DNA from: Pseudomonas rubra
GTDB taxonomy: Bacteria > Pseudomonadota > Gammaproteobacteria > Pseudomonadales > Pseudomonadaceae
Assembly: GCF_028656935.1 (NCBI RefSeq)
Contig: NZ_JAMDGZ010000074.1
Span: 1-37,815, forward strand
Direction of reading: 5' to 3'
Length of the DNA: 37,815 nt
In this document: piece by piece, positions 16,007 through 24,111 of the stretch
How the letters are laid out: every line of letters starts with the position of its first letter
How positions within the stretch are numbered: the first letter of the stretch is position 1
Notes under the pieces: model-generated
Databases searched by the model: none
Told to the model about the DNA's origin: nothing
Seen by the model: the letters and a program-made list of their open reading frames with translations, nothing else
Translations under genes and position numbers: made by a program

Positions 16007-16111
16007 GGTTTATTCCTTTAACGGCGTGTTGAGTGCTTCGCTTCCGTGCGGGGCTGGACTTCGCTGCATTAAAAAAGGCGGTGCCACGCAGAAGAGCGCG
16101 GCGATGGTAAA

Positions 16112-16134
16112 TTAGTTGACGTCAAAATGATATC
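16112..16134 (-). promoter_or_regulatory. Composite element shared with the algD upstream region (copy 2), with TGACGTCA
   Basis: On the plus strand this reads TTAGTT, then GACGTCAAAATGATATC. It matches the algD-upstream copy at 725-751 apart from the length of the A run and the bases between TTAGTT and CGTC. It also contains the palindrome TGACGTCA (16117-16124) seen around the XRE gene. It lies 106-128 bases before the autotransporter start, a promoter-proximal position. Confidence 0.45.
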
Positions 16135-16140
16135 ACTGAA

Positions 16141-16185
16141 GAAAAACGGCGCAAGGCCCCCCACTGTGGGAGCGGCCTTGCGCCG
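16141..16185 (-). terminator. REP-like hairpin acting as terminator of the M20 peptidase gene
   Basis: A 12-bp perfect inverted repeat, CGGCGCAAGGCC (16147-16158) and GGCCTTGCGCCG (16174-16185), has a 15-base loop carrying GTGGGAGC, the start of a Pseudomonas REP. On the minus strand the stem is followed by a GTTTTTC T-run, giving a rho-independent terminator for transcripts from the M20 gene about 40 bases upstream. Confidence 0.7.
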
Positions 16186-16225
16186 CGATGGGATGCCAAG
16201 CAGCCCTAGGCAGACAGCAGCAGGA

Positions 16226-17965
16226 TTAAAGCTTCGGCAATTGCCCAACACGCCCCATCATTTCAGTCACCACCTGCAGATCCAGCAGGAACTGCTCCAC
16301 GGTCTTGAACTCATTGTCGTTGTGCCCGGTGTACTTGACGTCGGGCATGGCCAGGCCGAACTGCACGCCATTGGGCAGCTCGTGCACCGAGGTGGCGCCG
16401 GCGGAGGTGCCGAATTCGTGCTTCATCCCCAGGTTTTCACTGGCCACTGCCAGTAGTGCCTTGACCCATTCACCCTCGGGATTGCGGAACATCGGCGCGG
16501 CGATCGAGTAGTCGAAGGCCGGTGTGATGTGGCTTTTCTTGCTCCAGGCATCCAGCTTGCCGGCGATCTCGCTCTTCAGGACTTCCGGGCTCTTGCCCTT
16601 GGGCACGCGCAGGTTGACCGCCAGTTTCAAGGCTTTGTCGTCCAGGCCAACGTAGGTCAGCGAGGTGGTCAGCGGGCCCATGAAGCTGTCGGAGAAGCCG
16701 ACACCCAGTTTGCCGCCCAGGTAGTCCAGGCCCCAGTTGTCGGCAGCGTAACGGGCGGCGTCGGTGATGTGGTTGTGCTTGAGCGCGACCTTGCCGTCGA
16801 GGCTGTTGATGAAGTCGAGCATCCGCGCCACCGGGTTGACCCCGGACTCAGGCTCGGAGGAGTGCGCCGAGACGCCGGTGACAGTCAGTTTGACATCCTT
16901 GCCATCGACCTTGGCGCTGACCTCGAAGTTGCCGCCATTGGCTTTGGCGTACTCAGCACCGGCCTTTTGCAGGGCCGCAGCCAGCTCGGCAGGATTGTCG
17001 GTGACCAAGGTGGCGACTGAAGTCGATGGGATCTGATTGGTGGCCAGGCCGCCGGTCAGGCCGGTGATCTCGGCGCCCTTGCCGTCGCCTGCGCGGCGGG
17101 CAAAACTGGCCATGACCGTGCCGTAGCCTTTCTCGGCGATCACCACCGGGTAACCACCGTCCAGGGCCAGATTGTAGTTGGGCGTCGGGTTGCGTTCGAA
17201 GTAGTAGGGGATGGCGTCGCCGCTGGTCTCTTCGGTGGTGTCGACCAGTAGCTTGAAGTTGCGCGCCAGCGGCAGCTTTTCTTCCTTGATGATCTTCATG
17301 GCGTACATCGCCACGACGATGCCGTTCTTGTCGTCTTCGGTGCCGCGGCCATACATGCGGTCGCCCACCAGAGTGACCTTGAACGGGTCGAGGCGTGTGC
17401 CATCCTTGAGCACCCAGTTCTCCGGGGTGACCGGCACCACGTCGGCATGGGCATGAATGCCGACCACTTCATCACCCTTGCCCTCCAGGGAGATTTCATA
17501 GACGCGGTTGTCGACGTTACGGAAGTTCAGGTTGAAGGCCTGGGCCAGGTCCTTGATCTTTGCCGCGATCTTGATGAACTCGGGGTTGTCGTGCTGCTCG
17601 ACGCCCTCGACACGGAACGTCGGAATGGCCACCAGCTCACGCAGGGTTTGGGTAGCCGCCGCGCCGTATTTGACCCGGGCATAGATACCCAGCAAGCGAT
17701 GGATTTCGTTCTGCTGGTCAGCCGTCAGCGGCTTGTTGCCGAGAAACGCGGCGATGCTCTGGTCGAGCTTGTCGGCCTTGGCCAGATCGCTCTTGGCCAC
17801 ACTGGTGAGGAACTCGCGGAAGTCCTTGACCGAAGCGTCACTGAAGCTCTTGAGGATGGCCGCGCTTTGCTGTGGGGTAATGTTGGCAAGGGCAGGCGAG
17901 GTGACCGATGCCAGGCCAGCGAGCACAAGGGTGGCCGCAGCCAGTTTTTTCAGGGCGAAATTCAT
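16226..17965 (-). CDS. Exported M20-family metallopeptidase (PepV/dipeptidase-like)
   Basis: This 579-residue zinc peptidase has a signal peptide (MNFALKKLAAATLVLAGLAS to ALA, about 1-27). M20 metal-site motifs appear in order: HAHADVVP with H and D, GRGTEDDKNG with the bridging Asp, TTEETSG with catalytic and ligand Glu, ALDGGYP with a ligand Asp, and C-terminal YTGHNDNEF with the last His. The lid domain lies between about 330 and 450. An M20 dipeptidase removing N-terminal residues from short peptides in the periplasm fits. The ATG at 17965 is preferred because the ATG at 17977 directly abuts its AAAGGA; the preferred start has 12 bases of spacing, slightly long. It appears monocistronic with its own terminator. 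Confidence 0.85.
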   Translation of the reverse strand: MNFALKKLAAATLVLAGLASVTSPALANITPQQSAAILKSFSDASVKDFREFLTSVAKSDLAKADKLDQSIAAFLGNKPLTADQQNEIHRLLGIYARVKYGAAATQTLRELVAIPTFRVEGVEQHDNPEFIKIAAKIKDLAQAFNLNFRNVDNRVYEISLEGKGDEVVGIHAHADVVPVTPENWVLKDGTRLDPFKVTLVGDRMYGRGTEDDKNGIVVAMYAMKIIKEEKLPLARNFKLLVDTTEETSGDAIPYYFERNPTPNYNLALDGGYPVVIAEKGYGTVMASFARRAGDGKGAEITGLTGGLATNQIPSTSVATLVTDNPAELAAALQKAGAEYAKANGGNFEVSAKVDGKDVKLTVTGVSAHSSEPESGVNPVARMLDFINSLDGKVALKHNHITDAARYAADNWGLDYLGGKLGVGFSDSFMGPLTTSLTYVGLDDKALKLAVNLRVPKGKSPEVLKSEIAGKLDAWSKKSHITPAFDYSIAAPMFRNPEGEWVKALLAVASENLGMKHEFGTSAGATSVHELPNGVQFGLAMPDVKYTGHNDNEFKTVEQFLLDLQVVTEMMGRVGQLPKL

Positions 17966-18122
17966 TGCGGGGGACATTCCTTTGCAGGCAAGTGATGAGA
18001 AAGGATGGTTGCAACAAAACTTTTCCAAGCTACCACCACGGCGAGTGGCACGGGAGTCCCTGAAGTGGGATGTGTCGCACAGAAATGTAAAAGCGGCGCA
18101 GAATCGAAAAAGCCATGCGCGC

Positions 18123-18194
18123 TGTAGGAGCGGGCTTGCCCCGCGATGCGTTCTGCCAGGCGAACACTGCATCGCGAGGCAAGCTCGCTCCCAC
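18123..18194. repeat. Paired inverted REP elements (BIME)
   Basis: GTAGGAGCGGGCTTGCCCCG and CGATG (18124-18148) is followed 21 bases later by its inverted relative CATCGCGAGGCAAGCTCGCT and CCCAC (18170-18194). This is the classic Pseudomonas REP doublet. It fills much of the 310-base gap between the divergent M20 and CopD-like genes; nothing else stands out in that gap. Confidence 0.85.
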
Positions 18195-18275
18195 CGGGTC
18201 TTGACTGCCGTCAACCGCCCGGGCCTGCCGCTGCGTTAGTCTGGACCTCAGCGCCAGACACCCGCCGAGGCTCCA

Positions 18276-18719
18276 ATGCTCTACCCGCTGCTGTTAACCC
18301 TGCATCTGTTCTGCGCAGTGATCTTCATCGGTACGGTGTTCTTCGAGGTGCTGTTCCTGGAACACATTCGCAAGCAGCTACCGGCCAAGCTCATGCTGCT
18401 GTTGGAACAAGCCATCGGCCAACGCGCCCGGCAACTGATGCCCTGGGTGTTGCTGGTGTTGTTCGGCGCCGGGGCAGGGATGGTCGCCCTGCGTTATGCG
18501 CCGCTGCTGGCCGCACCGCTGGCGTCGTCCTTTGCCACCTTGTTGCTGCTCAAGATTGCCCTCGCCGCCAGCGTCCTGGTGCATTTTCTGGCAGCCATGC
18601 TGCTGTTCAGGACCGGGCGCATGAGCAGTGGCCGGGTGAAGTTCATTCACCACAGTGTGTTCATCCATCTGCTGCTGATCCTGTTGCTGGCCAAGGCCAT
18701 GTTCTACCTGAGCTGGTAG
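18276..18719 (+). CDS. CopD-like four-helix membrane protein, copy 1
   Basis: This 147-residue, highly hydrophobic protein has about four membrane helices. It is clearly a paralogue of the protein at 37062-37499: both begin M-x-YP-x3-L-x2-HL and FIGT-x-FFEV, share a KI-x-LA-x-S helix with His and the G-R-x-S-x-GR loop, and end LAKAMFY. Conserved His10 and a mid-protein His could bind heme or metal, as proposed for CopD-type proteins. GAGG six bases upstream supports ATG 18276. It lies just before the Anr/Dnr box of the hemN operon and reads in the same direction. Function is unknown; the position at the edge of the denitrification island suggests a respiratory or NO-related role. Confidence 0.65.
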   Translation: MLYPLLLTLHLFCAVIFIGTVFFEVLFLEHIRKQLPAKLMLLLEQAIGQRARQLMPWVLLVLFGAGAGMVALRYAPLLAAPLASSFATLLLLKIALAASVLVHFLAAMLLFRTGRMSSGRVKFIHHSVFIHLLLILLLAKAMFYLSW

Positions 18720-18734
18720 CCACCCGCGCCGCGC

Positions 18735-18748
18735 TTGATGCAAATCAA
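18735..18748 (+). promoter_or_regulatory. Anr/Dnr box upstream of the hemN-like/hemN pair
   Basis: TTGATGCAAATCAA is a perfect TTGAT-N4-ATCAA FNR-family site. Its centre is 66 bases before the start codon at 18808, which leaves room for a class II promoter with start of transcription near 18783. Anr (low oxygen) and Dnr (NO) sites cannot be told apart by sequence. Confidence 0.85.
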
Positions 18749-18807
18749 GGCCTGCAGGCCGGACTCGGCGGACACTGAGGCTCCGTAGCCCGTCTCGGAG
18801 CCCCGCC

Positions 18808-20142
18808 ATGCTTGATCCACTCCATCGCCACTGGCAGCAGACCACCGCGCACGGGCACTGGCCGGAAGAGCCGGGCGGGCATGCCGATACCCGCAGGTTC
18901 CATGCTGGCATCGGTTCGCTGGATGTCTTGCGTGCACTGCGCGCCAGCCGCCAGCAGCACCGGCCGTTGTCGTTGAGCGTGCAGTTGCCGGCCGGGTTCG
19001 ATAACCAGCAGCAGGACGCCTACCTGCGCTGCCTGCAGCGGGAGATTGCCCTGGTTGGTTGCCACCTGGGCGCCGACCAGCGCATCGAGCAGTTTCAACT
19101 GAGCGGCGCTACCCCGAGCGCCCAGGTGCTGCAAGGGTTGATGGAGCAACTGCGTAGGCGCTTCAATTTTCTTGAACACGAACTGGGCGACTACGGCGTC
19201 GAAGTCGATTTGCACCACACCGACTGGGCGACCATGGGCCTGTTGCGTGACCAGGGTTTCAACCATGTCAGCATCGGCGTGCCTGATTGTCGCCAGGACG
19301 CGGTGCCGTCGGCCGCCTGCTGCCAGAACCCGGCGCCGATTCACTCGCTGATCGATGCGGCGCGCACCTTCGATTTTCGCTCGGTCAGCGTCGACCTTGG
19401 CTACGGCCACGCCTGGCAAACCCCGGACAGCTTCGCCCGCAAGCTGGCCACCCTGATCGAGCTTGAGCCTGACCGCTTGCAGGTCTTCGATTATGCCAAG
19501 CCACCTGCGCGGTATGCCCACAGTGCCCGGCAAGCGCCGTGCAGCGCGGCCGACAAGGCCCGGATGCGCCAGTTGTGTTTTGCCCAGTTGCTCGCCGCAG
19601 GCTACCAGCACATCGGCCTGGGCCAGTTCGTGCGCGCCGACGACGACCTGGCCATCGCCCAGGAACGCGGGCGCCTGCGCCGCAATTGCCAGGGCTTCAC
19701 CCGGCACGGTTACTGCGACCACGTCGGCCTGGGCCTTGGCGCCATCAGCCAGTTCGATGAGCTCTACACCCAGAATGCCCTTACGCTTGCGCACTACCTG
19801 CAAGCGCTTGACAACGACCAGCTGGCCACCTTTCGAGGCTGGCGCTGTGAGGCCGACGATCAGTTGCGCCAGCGGCTGGCCGAGCGCCTGGCCTGTGACC
19901 TGGAGCTGGATATCCAGGCCTTCGAGGCCCGTTATGGGGTGGACTTTACGCAGTACTTCGCCAGCGCCTGGCGCCAGCTGGAGGCCATGAGCCGGGCCGG
20001 GCTGGTTGAGCTGTCAGCGCGTTACATCAGCATATTGCCCGCCGGCCGTGTGGAAGTGGATGCCATCTGCCAGTTGTTCGCTCCGAGCAGCCCGGGGCTT
20101 TCCCTCCATCAGCAATGGGTCGACCACGATGCCAGCCTTTGA
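18808..20142 (+). CDS. HemN paralogue lacking the radical-SAM cysteine motif
   Basis: This 444-residue protein aligns along its length with the HemN encoded directly after it: QFQLSGATPSAQVL against HemN QLHLGGGTPTYLSN, FNHVSIGVPD against FNRLSFGVQD, FRSVSVDLGYGHAWQTPDSF against FKSVSVDLIYGLPLQTVHSF, and a related C-terminal domain. The segment where HemN has CQSLCYYC is replaced by PAGFDNQQQD, so no CxxxCxxC exists and a 4Fe-4S cluster with S-adenosylmethionine cannot form in the usual way. GGGTP is also altered. GGAG eight bases upstream supports ATG 18808. The 3' end overlaps hemN by 14 bases. It is open and full length, so I do not call it a pseudogene; a binding, chaperone or heme-handling role is possible but unproven. 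Confidence 0.8.
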   Translation: MLDPLHRHWQQTTAHGHWPEEPGGHADTRRFHAGIGSLDVLRALRASRQQHRPLSLSVQLPAGFDNQQQDAYLRCLQREIALVGCHLGADQRIEQFQLSGATPSAQVLQGLMEQLRRRFNFLEHELGDYGVEVDLHHTDWATMGLLRDQGFNHVSIGVPDCRQDAVPSAACCQNPAPIHSLIDAARTFDFRSVSVDLGYGHAWQTPDSFARKLATLIELEPDRLQVFDYAKPPARYAHSARQAPCSAADKARMRQLCFAQLLAAGYQHIGLGQFVRADDDLAIAQERGRLRRNCQGFTRHGYCDHVGLGLGAISQFDELYTQNALTLAHYLQALDNDQLATFRGWRCEADDQLRQRLAERLACDLELDIQAFEARYGVDFTQYFASAWRQLEAMSRAGLVELSARYISILPAGRVEVDAICQLFAPSSPGLSLHQQWVDHDASL

Positions 20143-21514
20143 ATTCAACCGCGCCCTGGTGAAAAAGTACGACCGTCCGGGGCCACGCTACACCTCCTAC
20201 CCGACCGCGCCGCAGTTTCACCAGGCCTTCGCCCTCGATGATTACCTGCAAGCGGTGCAGGCCAGCAACCAGGCCGCTGCCTCCAAGCCGCTGTCGGCCT
20301 ATATCCACATCCCGTTCTGCCAGAGCCTGTGCTACTACTGCGCCTGCAACAAGATCATCACCCGCAAGACCCACCGCGCGGCCGAGTACCTGGGCTACCT
20401 CAAGCGTGAGATTGCCATGCAGGGCGCGCTGTTCGAACGCAGCCGCAAACTGACCCAGCTGCACCTGGGCGGCGGCACGCCGACCTACCTGAGCAACGCC
20501 CAACTGGCTGAACTGATGGACTGCCTGCACCAGGCGTTCAACCTCGACGACAGCGATGCTCACGAGTTTTCCATTGAGGTTGATCCGCGCACCATCAGCA
20601 CCGGGCAGGTTCAAATGCTGCGCGGCCTGGGCTTCAATCGCCTGAGTTTCGGCGTGCAGGATTTCGACGCCGATGTGCAGGCGGCGGTCAATCGCCGGCA
20701 AAGCGAAGCACAGATCTACGCCCTGGTGGCGGCAGCGCGCCAGGCGCGCTTCAAATCGGTCAGTGTCGACCTGATCTACGGCCTGCCATTGCAAACCGTG
20801 CACAGCTTCGATGTGACCTTGAGCAAGATCATTGACCTGCGCCCGGATCGCATCGCCGCCTACAGCTACGCACACTTGCCTGAACAGGTGCGGGCGCAAC
20901 GGATGATCCGTCCACAAGACATGCCACCACCGGAGCGCAAGCTGGAGCTGCTGGAGCTGACGATCCAGCGTCTGACCGAAGCCGGGTATGTGTACATCGG
21001 CATGGACCATTTCGCCTTGCCCGATGACGAGCTGGCCCTGGCCCGCGCCAATGGCACCCTGCAGCGTAATTTCCAGGGCTACTCGACCCATGCCGACTGC
21101 GACCTGATCGGCCTGGGCGTGTCGGCCATCGGCAAGGTCGGCAACAGTTACAGCCAGAGCGTCAAGCTGCTCTCCCAATACTATGCGCGGCTTGACCAAG
21201 GCCTGCTGCCGATCCAGCGCGGCTACCGCCTCAATGCCGACGATGTGCTGCGCCGCGAGGTGATCAACCAGCTGATGTGCCATGGCCGGGTCGACTTCGC
21301 TCAGTTGGAAGCGGCCCATGGGATTCGCTTCAACGACTACTTCGCCGATGCCCTGGGGCAGTTGGCCGAGCAGGTGGATGACCAACTGCTGACCCTGGAG
21401 CAGGATGCCCTGCAGTTGCTGCCCCAGGGCCATTTGATGATGCGCAACACCGCCATGGCGTTTGATGCCTACCTTGGCGGCGGGCGCCAGGGTCAGTTCT
21501 CCAGGACGGTCTGA
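20129..21514 (+). CDS. hemN: Oxygen-independent coproporphyrinogen III dehydrogenase
   Basis: HemN decarboxylates two propionates of coproporphyrinogen III to give protoporphyrinogen IX without oxygen, using two S-adenosylmethionine. The 461-residue protein has the radical-SAM triad in HIPFCQSLCYYCACNK (C64, C68, C71) plus the adjacent C73 that helps hold the second SAM, then HLGGGTPTYL, and a C-terminal HemN domain containing LNADDVLRREVINQLMCHG. The ATG at 20129 gives the normal N-terminus (..KYDRPGPRYTSYPTAPQF) and lies inside the end of the hemN-like gene, so the two are coupled. The 3' end overlaps convergent nirE by 22 bases. The gene provides heme for the cytochromes of this island under anoxia. 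Confidence 0.96.
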   Translation: MPAFEFNRALVKKYDRPGPRYTSYPTAPQFHQAFALDDYLQAVQASNQAAASKPLSAYIHIPFCQSLCYYCACNKIITRKTHRAAEYLGYLKREIAMQGALFERSRKLTQLHLGGGTPTYLSNAQLAELMDCLHQAFNLDDSDAHEFSIEVDPRTISTGQVQMLRGLGFNRLSFGVQDFDADVQAAVNRRQSEAQIYALVAAARQARFKSVSVDLIYGLPLQTVHSFDVTLSKIIDLRPDRIAAYSYAHLPEQVRAQRMIRPQDMPPPERKLELLELTIQRLTEAGYVYIGMDHFALPDDELALARANGTLQRNFQGYSTHADCDLIGLGVSAIGKVGNSYSQSVKLLSQYYARLDQGLLPIQRGYRLNADDVLRREVINQLMCHGRVDFAQLEAAHGIRFNDYFADALGQLAEQVDDQLLTLEQDALQLLPQGHLMMRNTAMAFDAYLGGGRQGQFSRTV

Positions 21515-22344
21515 GAAGTCTCGGGCTGCGCTGCACTCTCCCGGCTGGAAAAGCCGGCGGGGTAGCGCAGCGTCTGCTCGGCGAACAGCCCGACCACCTT
21601 GCCGATCACGGTCAATGTCGGGGTCGCGGCGGGGCAGTGCCGGGCCAGCGTCGGCAGTTGCTCGAGGGTGCCGCGCAGCACCTGCTGGTCGGCGCAGGTG
21701 CCACGGCTGATCAGCGCCGCCGGGGTATCGGCAGCAAGCCCGGCAGCGATCAATTGCGTGCTGATCACTTGCAGGTTGGCCAGGCCCATGTAGAACACCA
21801 GGGTCTGGCTGTCATCGGCCAGGCTTTGCCAGGGCAGGTTCAGTTCGCCATCGTGCTGCAGGTGACCGGTGACGAAACGGCAGGAGTTGACCAGCTCGCG
21901 GTGAGTCAGGGGAATGCCGGCGTAGGCGCTGCAACCGGCGGCGGCCGTGATGCCCGGTACCACCTGGCAATCGATGCCCTGTTGCAGGAGAAATTCGAGC
22001 TCTTCGGCGCCACGGCCGAAGACGAACGGGTCGCCGCCCTTGAGCCGGACCACGCGCAGGCCCTGATTTGCCAGGTCGACCAGCAGCTGGTTGATCTGCG
22101 CCTGGGGCAGGCTGTGATAGCCGCTGATCTTGCCAACGTAGTGGCGGTTGCAACCCGGCGGGATCAGCGCCAGCAGCTCGCTGCTGATCAAGCGGTCATA
22201 GACCACCGCATCGGCCTGCATCAGCAGGCTCCAGGCGCGCAGGGTGAGCAGGCGCGGATCGCCGGGGCCGGCGCCGACCAAGGCCACCTCGCCCGGGTTG
22301 AAGGGCGAGTGCAGGGCGGCGGGTAGAACAGAGGCACAATGCAT
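21493..22344 (-). CDS. nirE: Uroporphyrinogen-III C-methyltransferase of heme d1 synthesis
   Basis: NirE methylates uroporphyrinogen III at C2 and C7 with S-adenosylmethionine to form precorrin-2, the branch point towards siroheme and heme d1. The 283-residue protein has the SUMT signatures VALVGAGPGDPRLLTLRA, AVVYDRLIS, RLKGGDPFVFGRGAEE and PGITAAAGCSAYAGIPLTHR. Its place at the end of the nir operon identifies it as NirE rather than CobA or CysG. It is the last nir gene here; the nirN that follows it in P. aeruginosa is absent, and hemN converges on it instead. Confidence 0.94.
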   Translation of the reverse strand: MHCASVLPAALHSPFNPGEVALVGAGPGDPRLLTLRAWSLLMQADAVVYDRLISSELLALIPPGCNRHYVGKISGYHSLPQAQINQLLVDLANQGLRVVRLKGGDPFVFGRGAEELEFLLQQGIDCQVVPGITAAAGCSAYAGIPLTHRELVNSCRFVTGHLQHDGELNLPWQSLADDSQTLVFYMGLANLQVISTQLIAAGLAADTPAALISRGTCADQQVLRGTLEQLPTLARHCPAATPTLTVIGKVVGLFAEQTLRYPAGFSSRESAAQPETSQTVLEN

Positions 22345-22375
22345 GAGGGCGCTCCTTGATCCATCATCAGGGGTG

Positions 22376-22407
22376 CCGGGTGGCGCCTGTCTCGGCGCCT
22401 TGCCCGG
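22376..22407 (-). other. Intercistronic hairpin between nirJ and nirE
   Basis: Nested inverted repeats CCGGG/CCCGG and GGCGCC/GGCGCC with a six-base loop sit in the 71-base gap between nirJ and nirE, the only sizeable gap from nirF to nirE. No T-run follows on the minus strand, so it is not a standard terminator. It could be an mRNA-processing or partial-attenuation structure that sets nirE level. Confidence 0.4.
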
Positions 22408-22415
22408 TCAGGTTG

Positions 22416-23594
22416 TCAGGTCATGACGCAAGGAATGCCGGGCGAGGGCGGCAGGCCGATTTCTTCATCGCTCAGGTGGCAACCGGGGTCCTGGCCCCAG
22501 AGGTCACCGGCGGCCCAGGCGCGGGTACGGGTGTTGCCGTTGCAGATGCTCAGCCAGCGGCAGGCGGCGCAGCGCCCGGTTACCGCACGAGGGTGCTGGC
22601 GCAGGCGCAGCAGTAGCGGGTCGGGCTCGTCCAGCCACAAGGTGCGAAACGGCGTGCGGCGCACATTGCCCACCGAATGCTGCCACCAGTAGGTATCCGG
22701 ATGAACCTCGCCGGTATTGTCGATATTGGCGATGGCGCTGCCCGAGGCATTGCCGCCCCAGGCTCGCAGCATCTGCTCAAGTTGCGCTGCGTGTTCAGGC
22801 AGATGGCGCTCGGTCCACTGCAGCAAGAGGATGGCATCGGCGTCGTTGTTGCCGCTGACAAAATCACTCTCGCGGCCGTGCTCAATATCCTCCCAGGCCC
22901 GGTCGAACAGCAGGTCCATCGCCGTGCGGCTCATCTGTTGCAGGGCGTCGAGCTTACGGCTGCGTTTGCCACGGCCGCTGTAGTTCAGGTGCGAGAGGTA
23001 GAACTTGTCGACGTCGTGCTCACGCATCAGCGCCAGCAAGGCCGGCAACTGGGCGTGGTTGTCCTGGGTCAGGGTAGTGCGCATGCCGACGCGGATGCCC
23101 TGTTCGCGGCACAGGCGGATGGCCTTGAGCGAACGGGCGAAGCTGCCCTCAAGCTGGCGAAAGGCGTCGTGAGTGGCCTCCAGGCCGTCGATGCTGATGC
23201 CGACGTAGTCGAACCGGGCGGCGCGCACCCGGGCGATGTTGCTTTCATCGATCAAGGTGCCGTTGCTCGACAGGGCAACGAACATGCCCCGGTCGCGGGC
23301 ATGGGCGCTGAGCAGAAACAGGTCGCTGCGCAGCAGCGGTTCGCCACCGGAGAGGATCAGCACCTTGACCCCGGCAGCTGCCAGGTCATCGATCACCTGC
23401 AGGGCCGCTTCGGTGTTCAGTTCATCGCGAAACACACTGTCGGCCGAGGTGGCGTAGCAGTGCTTGCAGGTCAGGTTGCAGCGCCTGAGCAGGTTCCAGA
23501 TCACCACCGGCGGGCGCGGGCTGCCCGGCGGGCTGCTGCGTGGCGCCGGGCTGTGGCCGGCGAGGGTGCGCAGGTAATGGCTGATTCTCAGCAT
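22416..23594 (-). CDS. nirJ: Radical-SAM heme d1 biosynthesis protein
   Basis: NirJ is a radical-SAM enzyme that removes the propionate side chains of 12,18-didecarboxysiroheme on the route to heme d1. The 392-residue protein has CNLTCKHCY (C39, C43, C46), followed by LILSGGEPLL for SAM binding. Its C-terminus carries a further cysteine set (GRCAACRWLSICNGNTRTRA then DPGCHLSDEEIG), expected to bind a second iron-sulfur cluster. ATG 23594 is chosen because it lies one base after the nirH stop and gives the normal N-terminus. Family length is normal. Confidence 0.94.
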   Translation of the reverse strand: MLRISHYLRTLAGHSPAPRSSPPGSPRPPVVIWNLLRRCNLTCKHCYATSADSVFRDELNTEAALQVIDDLAAAGVKVLILSGGEPLLRSDLFLLSAHARDRGMFVALSSNGTLIDESNIARVRAARFDYVGISIDGLEATHDAFRQLEGSFARSLKAIRLCREQGIRVGMRTTLTQDNHAQLPALLALMREHDVDKFYLSHLNYSGRGKRSRKLDALQQMSRTAMDLLFDRAWEDIEHGRESDFVSGNNDADAILLLQWTERHLPEHAAQLEQMLRAWGGNASGSAIANIDNTGEVHPDTYWWQHSVGNVRRTPFRTLWLDEPDPLLLRLRQHPRAVTGRCAACRWLSICNGNTRTRAWAAGDLWGQDPGCHLSDEEIGLPPSPGIPCVMT

Positions 23595-23595
23595 G

Positions 23596-24111
23596 TCAGG
23601 CTCCTTGATCCAGCGCGGTGCTGGGCAGGCGTACACCGGTTTTCTTCAGGATGCGGCTGCTGACCAGCATCTCGTCGGCCCGGCAGGCATCGCCCAGCAA
23701 ATAGCGCAGGTGTTCGCGGTAGCTGTCGATCTCGGTGGCGCTGCGGCCATGGACCATGGCGAACAGGTTGTATGGCCAGCTGCCGTTGCGCGGGCGTCGG
23801 TAACAATGGCTGACGAAGGGCTGCGCACCGATCAGCCGGCCCAGGCGTGGCATCTGAGCGTCGTCGACATCCCAGACGGTCATGCCGTTGAAGCGATAGC
23901 CCAGGCGGTAGTGATTGGGCACGGCGGCGATGCGCCGAATCGCGCCGTCGGCCTGCAGGCCCTTGAGCAGCGCAAGGGTCGCCTCGACGCTGAGCTGCAA
24001 CTGCTCGGCCAGCCAGGCCCAGGGATCGTCCACCAGCGGCAGGCCGGCCTGGGTCAGGGTTACCAGGTGCAGGGCCAGGGCCTGTTCAGAGCGAGAAGTA
24101 CAAACCGACAT
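23596..24111 (-). CDS. nirH: Siroheme decarboxylase subunit NirH
   Basis: NirH belongs to the AsnC/Lrp-like siroheme decarboxylases, which with NirD, NirG and NirL convert siroheme to 12,18-didecarboxysiroheme. The 171-residue protein has an N-terminal winged-helix-like part and a C-terminal ferredoxin-like part with the subgroup motif CYRRPRNGSWPYNLFAMVHG. It is closest in type to NirL in this window, which has CYQRPRRLPQWRYNLFCMVH. The start at 24111 lies inside the end of nirG (26-base overlap) and the stop is one base before nirJ, so translation is tightly coupled. Confidence 0.9.
   Translation of the reverse strand: MSVCTSRSEQALALHLVTLTQAGLPLVDDPWAWLAEQLQLSVEATLALLKGLQADGAIRRIAAVPNHYRLGYRFNGMTVWDVDDAQMPRLGRLIGAQPFVSHCYRRPRNGSWPYNLFAMVHGRSATEIDSYREHLRYLLGDACRADEMLVSSRILKKTGVRLPSTALDQGA

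Noticed and set aside
20027..21433. A 468-codon minus-strand frame opposite hemN
   Set aside because: It covers the conserved hemN radical-SAM gene in antisense and shows no motif.
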